The translations under genes were made by a program, and so were the position numbers. From contig NZ_JAGINX010000001.1 of NCBI RefSeq assembly GCF_017876395.1, positions 1,178,001-1,242,000 on the forward strand: a stretch of 64,000 nt of DNA, read 5' to 3'. The first letter of the stretch is position 1; each line of letters starts with the position of its first letter. Positions 29,612 through 38,328 of this stretch are shown here, piece by piece. The DNA comes from Nesterenkonia lacusekhoensis. Lineage in GTDB: Bacteria; Actinomycetota; Actinomycetes; Actinomycetales; Micrococcaceae. The notes under the pieces are model-generated. The model did not search any database. It saw only the letters and a program-made list of their open reading frames with translations, and was not told where the DNA came from.

Positions 29612-29706
29612 GGAGGTGTATGGGTCCTGGTGGGCTCCGCGGTCTTCAAAACCGTTGAGACCGAGTACCTCGGTCTGGCGGGTTCGATTCCCGTCCACCT
29701 CCGCCA
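29612..29706 (+). tRNA. selC: tRNA-Sec (UCA)
   Basis: 95 nt with the features of bacterial tRNA-Sec: a long acceptor arm GGAGGTGT/CCACCTCC (eighth pair is a T-C mismatch), a 6-bp D stem GGGTCC/GGGCTC, anticodon loop CTTCAAA with TCA at 29646-29648, an 8-bp extra arm AGACCGAG/CTCGGTCT, T-loop GTTCGAT, discriminator G and encoded CCA at 29704-29706. It is 32 bases upstream of selA. Confidence 0.96.
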
Positions 29707-29738
29707 AACCTGTTCCCACCCCGACGAGGAGGCTGGAC

Positions 29739-31097
29739 GTGGTTGAGGAGGATCCCCGGCGTCGAATCCCGGGAACGGACACGGTGCTGGCGCATCCGCA
29801 GGTGCGCGAAGCCGCACACAGACTCAGCCGTCCCGTTCTCCAGCGGATCGTCCACCAAGCACAGAGCCGTGCTCGCAGCGGGAGCATCTCCCCAGAACAG
29901 GTCCTGCCCGAGGTGCTCGCCCAGCTGGAGGGCCTTCGCCCGTCTTCCCTCCGTCCGGTCATCAACGCCACCGGCGTGGTGGTCCACACCAATCTCGGGC
30001 GGGCGCCGCTCTCCCCAGCGGCTCGCCAAGCCATCGTCGAGGCCGCCGGATACGTCGACGTCGAGATGGACCTGCACACAGGCCGTCGGTCCCAGCGAGG
30101 AGCAGCCGCCCACCATGCGCTGCTGGAGGCCTGCGGCCCAGCGGAGGACGCCCTCATCGTCAACAACGGAGCCGCGGCGCTCGCCTTGGCCGCCGCCGCT
30201 CTGGTCGGGGCAGGAAGCGTGATCATCAGCCGTGGTGAGCTGGTCGAGATCGGCGCGGGGTTCCGTCTGCCCGAGCTCATCAAATCGACAGGAGCAGAGT
30301 TGGTGGAGGTCGGCACCACCAACCGGACTCACCTCCAGGACTACGCCTCGGCGGTGGAGGCACTGCCTCAGGGTGAGCGCGCCTGCATCCTGAAGGTCCA
30401 CCCCAGCAACTACCGGATCGCCGGCTTCACCTCCGCGGTGCCCACCGCCGAGCTGGCCGAGCTCGCGCAGCGTCACGGACTGCCGCTGGTGGTCGACGCC
30501 GGCAGCGGTGTCCTCGAACCCGAACCCGTTCTGCCGGAGGAACCAGACCTCAGCGGTGTCCTCTCAGACGGAGCTGACCTGGCCATCGCCAGCGGTGACA
30601 AGCTCCTCGGAGGCCCGCAGGCCGGGCTGCTCCTGGGCTCCACCGAGACCATCGCTCAGCTGAAGCGCCATCCCCTCGCCCGGGCGATGCGCACCGACAA
30701 GCTGACCCTGGCCGCACTGGAGGCCACGCTCACCGCAGGTCCCGCCCCGGTGACCACATCGCTGCATGCGGATCCGGAGGATCTGCTGACCAGGGCACGG
30801 CGCATCGCTGAGGCCGTAGGTGCTGACGTCGTGGCCCATGACGGGCGGGTCGGCGGCGGCGGTGGCGCTGAGGTCCCGCTTCCCGGCTGGGCGGTCCAGC
30901 TGCCGGAGTCGGCCGCTGAGCCTCTGCGCTCCCACCTTCCTCCTGTGGTGACCCGGACCAGCGATTCCTGGTGCCTGCTCGATCTGCGGTGCGTCCCCGA
31001 GTCCGAGGATGAGACCGTGCTCGAGGCGGTGCGCTCAGTCCTTCAGGACCTGCAGGCCACGCCGTCTGGAAGCACACCCCTCGGAGAGGACGTGTGA
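29739..31097 (+). CDS. selA: L-seryl-tRNA(Sec) selenium transferase
   Basis: A 452-residue PLP enzyme converting Ser-tRNA(Sec) to Sec-tRNA(Sec) with selenophosphate. VINATGVVVHTNLGRAPLS is the family N-terminal motif, GNxxR-like and NNGAAALALAAAAL follow, and the PLP lysine is in IASGDKLLGGPQAGLLLG. The frame stays open upstream through the tRNA, but a GTG at 29739 with AGGAGG at 29726-29731 fixes the true start. It is followed by selB after one base. Confidence 0.94.
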   Translation: MVEEDPRRRIPGTDTVLAHPQVREAAHRLSRPVLQRIVHQAQSRARSGSISPEQVLPEVLAQLEGLRPSSLRPVINATGVVVHTNLGRAPLSPAARQAIVEAAGYVDVEMDLHTGRRSQRGAAAHHALLEACGPAEDALIVNNGAAALALAAAALVGAGSVIISRGELVEIGAGFRLPELIKSTGAELVEVGTTNRTHLQDYASAVEALPQGERACILKVHPSNYRIAGFTSAVPTAELAELAQRHGLPLVVDAGSGVLEPEPVLPEEPDLSGVLSDGADLAIASGDKLLGGPQAGLLLGSTETIAQLKRHPLARAMRTDKLTLAALEATLTAGPAPVTTSLHADPEDLLTRARRIAEAVGADVVAHDGRVGGGGGAEVPLPGWAVQLPESAAEPLRSHLPPVVTRTSDSWCLLDLRCVPESEDETVLEAVRSVLQDLQATPSGSTPLGEDV

Positions 31098-31098
31098 C

Positions 31099-32886
31099 AT
31101 GTATGTGGTCGCCACAGCCGGACACGTCGATCATGGAAAATCCACGCTGGTGCGCGCGTTCACCGGCACCGAGCCGGACCGCTGGGATGAGGAGCACCGC
31201 CGCGGCCTGACCATCGATCTGGGCTTCGCCGCGACCACGCTGCCCTCTGGCCGGGGCGTCTCCTTCGTCGATGTTCCAGGCCACGAACGTTTCCTGGGCA
31301 ATATGCTCTCCGGACTGGGGCCCGCACCGGTGGTCTGCTTCGTGGTCGCCGCCGACCAGGGGTGGCAGGCCCAGTCCAGTGATCACCGCGATGCAGTGGC
31401 CGCCCTCGGCGTCGATACAGGGATGATCGTCATCACTCGCACTGACCTGGCCCCTGACCGTGTCACTGACGTACTGGCCGAGGCTCGTGAGGAGCTGGCC
31501 GGCACCGCCCTGCAGAACGCGCCGGCCGTCGCCGTCTCTGCCGCCACGGGCGAGGGGCTGGACCCGCTGCGGTCGACTCTGGATGAGGTCCTCTCGGCGG
31601 CGGAGACTCCCGCGGTGGACGGACCGATCCGGCTCTGGGTCGATCGGGCCTTCAGCCTGCGCGGGGCCGGGACGGTGGTCACCGGAACCCTCGCAGCAGG
31701 TCGCCTGGAGCGTGAGCAGCGCCTTCATCTGCTCGGCGCGGACGTGGACGCGCCAGTGACGGTGCGTGGCCTGCAGTCTCATGGCCAGGACGCAGCCGCA
31801 GTCCGAGCGGCCAACCGCGTGGCCATCAACCTGCGGGGCATCTCTGCCGAGCAGCTCAGCCGAGGCGATGTCCTTCTGACTCCTGATGCCTGGCACCTCA
31901 CTGATGCTCTCGATGTCCGGCATGCCTCGGGCCAAGACTTCTCGCAGACTCCGCAGAGTGTCACCGTCCACATCGGGACAGCGGCCGTGGCTGCCCGGTG
32001 CCGCCCCTTCGACGACGACCACGCCCGCCTCACCCTCAGCCGTCCGCTGCCGCTGCGGGTGGGCGACCGACTGCTGGTCAGAAGCTCCGGGCGCCGGACC
32101 GTCCTGGCCGGAGCTCAGGTCCTGGATGCCGATGTTCCGCCGCTCACCCGCCGCGGTGACGGAGCCCGACGCCGGCAGACCTTGGCCCAGATGAGCAGCT
32201 CCGGCGAGCTCTCCGATGAGGTCAGACGTCGCCGCGCCGTCACTGAGGAGCACCTGGTGAGGATGGGGATCCCCGTACCTGAGGCGCTGCCGAGCGCGGT
32301 GCGGCGATGGGGCGGCTGGCTGGTGGATGCCGATCAGGCCTCCGCCTGGATGCGACGGCTGCGCACGGCGACCGAAGCCCACCTGCACGAGCATCCGCTC
32401 TCAGCGGGGCTGTCCCAGGGCGCGGCCGCCGACGCGCTGAAGCTGCCCGATCCGGCTCTCTTGGGCCCGGTCATCCACGAAGCCGGACTGCACCAGAGTG
32501 CCGGCCGCATCAGAACCGGTGACGGCCCCCGGGACCTGGGGGCGGCGGAAGCCTCACTATCCGTGCTGGAGCAGGAACTGAAGGAACGACCGTTCTCGGC
32601 TCCTGAGGCGGACCGGCTGCGAGAACTGGGACTTCACGATCGCGAACTGGCCGCAGCCGAACGTCAGGGGCGCCTGCTGCGGCTGCCCGGGGGCGTGGTC
32701 CTGCTCCCGAGCTCGCCCGCACGTGCTATGCGAGAGCTGACCTCGCTGGAGCAGCCGTTCACCGTGAGTGCGGCACGTCAGGCCCTGGGTACCTCACGCC
32801 GCGTTGCCGTGCCGCTGCTGGAGCACCTCGATGCCCGCGGTTGGACCCGGCGAGTGGACAGCGCACTCCGCGAGGTCGTCGTCTAG
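31099..32886 (+). CDS. selB: Selenocysteine-specific translation elongation factor SelB
   Basis: 595 residues. It carries Sec-tRNA to UGA codons marked by a SECIS hairpin. The N-terminal GTPase has AGHVDHGKSTLV (G1), RRGLTIDLGFA (G2), DVPGHERFLGNML (G3) and ITRTDL at the G4 position (Thr in place of the usual Asn-Lys). EF-Tu-like domains 2 and 3 follow, and the last ~200 residues are winged-helix repeats that bind SECIS RNA. The ATG at 31099 is one base after the selA stop. Confidence 0.94.
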   Translation: MYVVATAGHVDHGKSTLVRAFTGTEPDRWDEEHRRGLTIDLGFAATTLPSGRGVSFVDVPGHERFLGNMLSGLGPAPVVCFVVAADQGWQAQSSDHRDAVAALGVDTGMIVITRTDLAPDRVTDVLAEAREELAGTALQNAPAVAVSAATGEGLDPLRSTLDEVLSAAETPAVDGPIRLWVDRAFSLRGAGTVVTGTLAAGRLEREQRLHLLGADVDAPVTVRGLQSHGQDAAAVRAANRVAINLRGISAEQLSRGDVLLTPDAWHLTDALDVRHASGQDFSQTPQSVTVHIGTAAVAARCRPFDDDHARLTLSRPLPLRVGDRLLVRSSGRRTVLAGAQVLDADVPPLTRRGDGARRRQTLAQMSSSGELSDEVRRRRAVTEEHLVRMGIPVPEALPSAVRRWGGWLVDADQASAWMRRLRTATEAHLHEHPLSAGLSQGAAADALKLPDPALLGPVIHEAGLHQSAGRIRTGDGPRDLGAAEASLSVLEQELKERPFSAPEADRLRELGLHDRELAAAERQGRLLRLPGGVVLLPSSPARAMRELTSLEQPFTVSAARQALGTSRRVAVPLLEHLDARGWTRRVDSALREVVV

Positions 32887-32891
32887 GTCTC

Positions 32892-33728
32892 TCACAGCCC
32901 TTCGGAGGGCTCATGGGCAGTGTCGGCCGGCAGATCCTCCTGTGTGGTCCTGAACGCGAGATAGACCGGCAGCCCGAGGAGGAGGAAGCCGCCGATCAGG
33001 TTGCCGATCAGCACAGGCACTTGGTTCCACAGCAGCCAGTCGTCGACGCCGACATCGGCTCCGACCATCATCCCGGCGGGGATCACGAACAGATTGACCA
33101 CTGCGTGTTCCAGTCCCAGATAGAAGAAGGCGGCGATCGGCAGCCAGAGCGCCGCGAGCTTGCCCGTGGTGCTGGTGCTGGTCATACCCATGACCACGCC
33201 GAGCACCACCAGCCAGTTACACAGGATGCCGCTGAGCAGGGCCAGGCCGATCCCCGCGGGCAGGCCCAGATCACGGTAGGCGAGCGTCTTGTCCTCGGCG
33301 GTGTCGATCAGCCCGTCGATCAGCAGACCTGACCCGCCCGTCCAGAATTCGGTGAGCCACGCGGCGAAGAGCAGCGCACAGAGCAGGCCGCCGATCACGT
33401 GCCCGGTCAGAACCACGCCGAAGCTGCGGAAGAGCGAGGACAGGCGGGCCCGGCCATCGAGCACCGCCAGCGGCACCAGGGCGAAGTTGCCGGTGAGCAG
33501 CTCTAGGCCGAGCACGACGACGACAGCCAGCCCCAACGGGAAGACCAGTGCTCCCACCAGGCTGTTCCCTGTCTCTTCCGCGGCGAGGATCGCCATGACT
33601 GTGGCGGCCGAGAGCACGAACACGGCGATCATGGATCGCAGGATCTGCTGCCAGCTGCTCAGTTCGGACTTCGAGGTGCCCTGCTCCAGCATGTCCTCGG
33701 TGACTTCAGGTGGTGCGACGTATGACAT
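32892..33728 (-). CDS. focA: Formate/nitrite transporter family protein (FNT; FocA/NirC)
   Basis: 278 residues with six membrane segments. LELLTGNFALVPLAVLDGR, NWLVVLGVVM, and LEHAVVNLFVIPAGMM match the FNT pore elements; the His of LEHAVVN is the central pore histidine of FocA/NirC. ATG at 33728 follows an SD-like GGGGAG. It is convergent with selB and adjacent to the formate dehydrogenase/selenocysteine block, so formate is the likely substrate, although nitrite or hydrosulfide cannot be ruled out from sequence. Confidence 0.88.
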   Translation of the reverse strand: MSYVAPPEVTEDMLEQGTSKSELSSWQQILRSMIAVFVLSAATVMAILAAEETGNSLVGALVFPLGLAVVVVLGLELLTGNFALVPLAVLDGRARLSSLFRSFGVVLTGHVIGGLLCALLFAAWLTEFWTGGSGLLIDGLIDTAEDKTLAYRDLGLPAGIGLALLSGILCNWLVVLGVVMGMTSTSTTGKLAALWLPIAAFFYLGLEHAVVNLFVIPAGMMVGADVGVDDWLLWNQVPVLIGNLIGGFLLLGLPVYLAFRTTQEDLPADTAHEPSEGL

Positions 33729-34700
33729 CGGTGCCTTGTCTCCCCTGGATGATGCGGTGCGATCCGGTGCCAGTCTAAAGGCGGACGCGCAGGTCTTTAC
33801 AGCCCTTTGCGCCACCGATGAGAACAGCCCTGGCCCCGCAGAAATCTGCGGATCTGGCCCCTGTAGGTACTTCTCAGACCGTAGGAGGCCCGCTGGAGCG
33901 CTGGTTCGGCGTGCTTCTCAAGGGTGAGGCTCGCGACCCGCGGGCCACGGTCCGAGGACCCGAACTCCTTGCCTGCGCTGGGGACCGGCCGTACCGTGTG
34001 GGAGCCTGATCGATGAGCTGATAGCTGCAAGGAGCATCATGCCGGGTTTCGAACTTGCTGGTCTCGATCTGGCGGTGATAGCTGCCTACGCCCTCGGTAT
34101 CGTGGCGATCGGTTTCTGGGTAGGACGTGGGACCAAGAGCTCCGACGACTTCTTCCTGGCTGGGCGCGGCATGATCTGGCCGCTGGTCGGGTTCTCGCTG
34201 GTCGTCACCAACTTCTCCGGCACCCAGTTCCTCGGGTCGTGATCCTCGGCGGCCTCAAAGCTGTGATGATCACAGACACCATTCAAGGCGTGCTGCTGCT
34301 CCTGGCCGCAGGCACGATCTTCGTGGTGCTCTTCGCCGAGTTCGGCTTCGACTGGGGCGTCTTCCGCGACCTGGCCTGAAGCGCCCTGGGTTTCGTTCCG
34401 TGGTTAGACGGTCGCGGGCGCGGTCGTCGTGGTGTGAGTGTAGGCCGCTTCGACTGCCGCTGGAGTGCGGTAGTCGAGCGCCTCGTGGAGCCGGGTCGTG
34501 TTCCACCAGTGGACCCAGCCCATCGTCGCCAACTCGACTTCGCTGACCGAATCCCAGATCCGCTTCGAGTAGATCAGTTCCGTCTTGTAGAGACCGTTCA
34601 CGGTCTCGGCCAGGGCGTTATCGTAGCTATCGCCAACGGTGCCGACTGATGCTTTCACCCCCGCTGCGATGAGAGCGTCCGAATAGGCCAGTGAGACATA

Positions 34701-34703
34701 CTG
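34701..34703. repeat. Target-site duplication CTG of the IS30 element (left copy)
   Basis: CTG occurs at 34701-34703 and again at 37403-37405, immediately outside the IS30-family ends; one copy is needed to restore the element-A orfB frame. Confidence 0.75.
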
Positions 34704-35766
34704 GCCGTATTCAAGTGGTCGTCGCAACACCTACCTGATGGAGGTGTTCGATGGGCATTGGCCCAAGGCAGAAGAGGGCAAGGGAATATCGCGGTCAGAT
34801 CGTCTCTCCTGGGCGCCCAACGGTGGCTTGGCGCGAGGACCGTGTGCGGTTCTGGCAGGCCATCGCTGCAGGAGCTAAGACCCGAGAGGCCGGTGAAGCC
34901 GCCGGTGTCTCCGAGCCTGTAGCTCACCGTTGGTTCCGACATGCTGGTGGCGTGAATCCACACTTGGCCTCGACTGTTTCCGGACGGTATATCTCCTCCT
35001 CTGAACGGGAGGACATCGCTTTATGGCGAGCCCAAGACAGCGGGGTCCGTGAGATCGCCCGTCGGCTGGGGCGTAGCCCATCGACGATCTCACGGGAGCT
35101 ACGGCGTAACGCCTCGACCAGGACCTATCAGCTGGAGTACAAGGCCTCGATTGCTCAGTGGCATGCTGAGCGGCGCGCCCGCCGTCCGAAGACCGCGAAG
35201 ATGGTCACCAACGACCGGCTGCGCCAGTACGTCCAAGACAAGCTCAGCGGTGAGATCATCACCGCCGAAGGTGAAGTTGTCGGCCCCGAGGGCCCGGCCT
35301 GGGATGGAAAGAACAAGCCCCACCGTGGGGACCGTGAATGGGTCACCGCCTGGAGTCCGCAGCAGATTGCCAAGCGGCTGCCACTGGAGTTCCCCGATGA
35401 CCCGACCATGAGGATCTCTCATGAGGCGATCTATCAGGCCCTCTACGTCGAATCCCGCGGCGGGCTTGCCCGGAAGCAGTCCTGGCACCTGCGCCGAGGT
35501 CGCACCAAGCGAATGCCCCGGGCCCGCACACGGCAGGAAGCCTGGGCTCATGTCACTGCCGAGACCGTGCTGCAGAAACGCCCCAAGGAGGTCGAGGACC
35601 GCAAGATCGCCGGCCACTGGGAAGGTGACCTGATCATCGGACTGAAGCGTTCGGCCGTGGCCACGTTGATCGAGCGCACCACCTGGCATGACCCCCTAAT
35701 TTCGGTCCACGAGTTATGAGAGTCGCACTAGCGCCCGACGCTCCGGGCAGGAAAACTGGTGTGACC

Positions 35767-36051
35767 ATGACAAGCAAGAGAAGACGCCATACCCCGGAAC
35801 AGATCATCCGGAAGCTCCAAGACGCTGAGAAGCTCCAGGCAGAAGGCCACGACGTCGCCGCCACCGCCCGCGAACTGGGAGTCACCGAGGCCACCTACTA
35901 CCGGTGGAAGAACCAATACGGCGGGCTCAAAGCCGAAGACGCCAAACGGCTGAAGGAACTTCAGAAGCAAAACGACCGGCTCAAGAAGCTCCTGGCCGAG
36001 GCGGAGCTGGAGAAGGCCGCGCTGAAGGAGCTGGCGGAGGGAAACTTCTAA
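35767..36051 (+). CDS. IS3-family OrfA (element B)
   Basis: 94 residues: [18 protein letters not shown] and [20 protein letters not shown] form the HTH DNA-binding part, followed by a leucine-zipper-like [21 protein letters not shown] coiled coil. The ATG at 35767 is used rather than 35716. Its last codons hold the frameshift site. Confidence 0.9.
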   Translation: MTSKRRRHTPEQIIRKLQDAEKLQAEGHDVAATARELGVTEATYYRWKNQYGGLKAEDAKRLKELQKQNDRLKKLLAEAELEKAALKELAEGNF

Positions 36052-36878
36052 GCCCGGACCGGCGCCGAGCAGCTGCGCGACACCTGATGGCCACCATGGG
36101 CATCAGTGAACGCAGAGCCACCGCGCTGGCCGGGCTTGCCCGATCCGCCTTCCGCCGGGCACTGAAGTCTGAGAACGCTGGTGATCCTGATGCTGGGCTG
36201 CGGGCCTGGCTACGGGCTTATGCAAAGGACCACCCGCGCTGGGGCTACCGGCGGGCCTATCATGATGCCCGAGCCGAGGGCTGGGCGGTCAACCATAAGA
36301 AGGTCCAGCGGCTCTGGCGTGAAGAGGGCCTGCGGGTTCCGGTGAGACGTCGACGCAAACGCGTGGGGTCCTCCACCGCGGAAGCCCCGCAGGCGGACGC
36401 GCCGAATGTGGTGTGGGCGGTGGACTTCCAATTCGACGCCGATGAGACGGGCCGGGCGATCAAGATCGCCTCGATCGTCGATGAGCACACTCGCGAATGC
36501 CTGGGCGGGATCGTGGCCCGCAGCATCACCGGTGATGACCTCACCGCCCACCTCGACGCTATCGCCGCTGACCGGGGGCTTCCAGAGGTCCTACGGTGTG
36601 ACAACGGCCCGGAGCTGATCTGCCACGCGATGGCCGACTGGGCCGGGGAGGTCACGGGGATCCACTACATCCCGCCGGGTGCGCCGTGGCGCAATGGGTA
36701 CGTGGAGTCCTTCAACAGCAGGATCCGGGATGAGTGCCTGAACATCACCAGCTTCTGGTCTTTGACCCATGCTCGGGTGATCATCACGGATTGGAAGAAG
36801 GAATACAACACCATCCGGCGCCACTCAGCGCTCGGGTACCGCAGCCCGGCTGAGTATGCTGAAATCTGTACCCATTGA
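35767..36878 (+). CDS. IS3-family transposase OrfAB (element B, made by -1 frameshift)
   Basis: The -1 frame continues from the 3' end of orfA through [20 protein letters not shown] to 36878. The DDE catalytic residues are visible: [16 protein letters not shown] (second Asp) and [13 protein letters not shown] (Glu), followed by the usual C-terminal [13 protein letters not shown]. Fused length is about 370 residues, normal for an IS3-group transposase. All three catalytic residues, both ends and the duplication are present, so the copy may be active. Confidence 0.85.
36039..36045 (+). promoter_or_regulatory. Programmed -1 frameshift heptamer GGGAAAC
   Basis: In the orfA frame the heptamer reads G GGA AAC, the canonical X XXY YYZ form, two codons before the orfA stop at 36049-36051. 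Slipping back one base enters the orfB frame. Confidence 0.75.
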
Positions 36879-38016
36879 AGAAACCGCGGCCCGCATAACG
36901 CGTGGACCTACTTCCGGGGGCAACCCACACCCGCTACGCGATACTGGTCCACCTGCCCCGCCAGGCCGGGTACGGGCAAATTCGACCAACGAAGAACGGC
37001 CCGGCACTGGCGGGGTATGGGGCGTTGACCATGAAAGACGCTCTGGCGAAGTCGATCACCCATCTGCCTGAGCAGCTGCGCCGTTCTTTGACCTGGGACC
37101 GCGGCAAAGAGCTCTCGGCACATGCGCTGCTGACGAAAGAGACTGGGCTGCCGGTGTACTTCGCTGACGCGAAGAGTCCCTGGCAGCGTGGCTCCAACGA
37201 GCACCTCATGGTCTGCTTCGGCAATACTTCCCGAAAGGCACTGACCTCTCCAGGTGGAACGCCACCGAAATCGCAGCTATCGCCACCGCCATGAACAACC
37301 GGCCACGCGGGATCTTGGGGTGGCGCACTCCCGCCGAGGCGTTCGCCGATCAACTACGCTCAGTCCAACAACACACTGTTGCGACGACCAGTTGAATACG
37401 GCCTGACTGCCCCTGTCGGAGTGGTGAACCAATCCGCTATCATTCCTGCTTGCACCAGTGGAAAGAAGTGCGTGCTCCAGTGCGAGCAAAGGTAGAGACT
37501 GTGTGTGGAGTGTGGGTGCGACCGCCCAGCCGACAATTCTCCGACTGAAGACATCGGTGATGAATGCGACGTAGCAGAATCCGGCGAGGATCCGGACGTA
37601 GGTGATGTCAGCGACCCAGAGCTGCCGCGGACGGTCCGCGGCAAACTTCCGTTCCACAAGGTCGGGGCGCTCATCCGGTCCGGCTCCAGGGCAGGTGGTG
37701 ACGGGCTTACGGCCTCGCCGGACGCCTTGGAGTCCCGCGACCCTCATCAGTCGTGCCACCTGGTCGCGACCGACGTCCCATCCCGCATGCCGCATCGCGT
37801 GCCACATCTTTCGGACCCCGTAGACGCTGTAGTTCTCCTTGTGAATTCGTTTCACCTCCTCCACGAGCATCTCGTCCCGAATGCTACGAGCGCAGGCTGG
37901 CCTGCTCTTTGCGGCACGGTATCCGCGGGAGGTGATGAACCCACATTCTGTCGCACCGAGGATGCGGCAGATGGCCTCGACCCCGAACTGTTCGCGATGC
38001 ATGTCGATGAACGCGA

Positions 38017-38328
38017 TCATTTCGTCGTGGGGCGGTCGAGCTCCGCTGCGAAAAACGCTGAGGCGGCCTTCAGAATCTCATTCGCGCGCCGTGCCTCGGC
38101 GAGTTCCCGTCGAAGACGCCGGTTCTCCTCCTCGAGCGGCTCGCCCGGGCCGGTCGGCTCGGTGGGGCCGTAGCGGTTGCACCAGATCCGCAGGGTCTCC
38201 TCCCCGACACCGAGCTGTGGTGCGACGGCACGGATCGACTGCGCTCTGGGACCTCCCTCGAGGGCTTGACGGTCGTGAACCATGCGCACGGCGCGGTCAC
38301 GCAGCTCTGGACTGAACTTCTTGGGCAT
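38017..38328 (-). CDS. IS3-family OrfA (element A)
   Basis: 103 residues starting MPKKFSPELRDRAVRMV with an HTH in RAVAPQLGVGEETLRIWCN and a coiled coil (EENRRLRRELAEARRANEIL). Its stop overlaps the orfB start (ATGA). It is intact, but its partner orfB is split. Confidence 0.88.
   Translation of the reverse strand: MPKKFSPELRDRAVRMVHDRQALEGGPRAQSIRAVAPQLGVGEETLRIWCNRYGPTEPTGPGEPLEEENRRLRRELAEARRANEILKAASAFFAAELDRPTTK

Larger units (their letters stand above)
35684..36927 (+). mobile_element. IS3-family element B, apparently intact, inside the IS30 element
   Basis: 1,244 bp from TGGCATGACCCCC to GGGGGCAACCCA, with imperfect inverted ends that share GGTCCAC(G/T)...GTTATG. It is flanked by a 4-bp duplication CACC (35680-35683 and 36928-36931) which, when one copy is removed, restores the IS30 transposase reading ERTTRYAILVH. 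It encodes orfA and a -1 orfB joined at a slippery heptamer. Confidence 0.88.
34751..37395 (+). pseudogene. IS30-family transposase, split by IS3 element B and frameshifted
   Basis: The 5' part (34751-35683) has the helix-turn-helix GVREIARRLGRSPSTISREL and the catalytic Asp in GHWEGDLIIG. After the inserted element, frame resumes at RYAILVHLPRQAGYG and reaches DAKSPWQRGSNE, then a one-base loss near 37210 shifts frame; the correct C-terminus (NNRPRGILGWRTPAEAF) is in the next frame and ends at 37395. So this copy has two independent defects. Confidence 0.85.
34704..37402 (+). mobile_element. IS30-family element, interrupted by a second IS3-family element
   Basis: Terminal inverted repeats begin GCCGTATTCAA(G/C)TGGTCGTCG at 34704 and mirror at 37402 with one mismatch. 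The transposase reads on the plus strand. It sits in orfB of IS3 element A with a 3-bp CTG duplication and is itself broken at 35684-36927. Confidence 0.87.
34404..38020 (-). pseudogene. IS3-family OrfB transposase of element A, split by IS30
   Basis: The N-terminal part (38020-37406) encodes an HTH_21 region (YGVRKMWHAMRHAGWDVGRD) and the first DDE motif RQLWVADITYV, ending in VHHSDRGSQ; the rest (34700-34404) resumes exactly with YVSLAYSDALIAAG and has the Glu motif DNALAETVNGLYK. Removing the inner insertion and one copy of its CTG duplication restores one continuous frame of about 300 residues. Confidence 0.88.

Noticed and set aside
37200-37260. Programmed frameshift in the IS30 transposase
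   Set aside because: The IS30 family normally has a single frame and no slippery sequence is seen, so a one-base loss is more likely.
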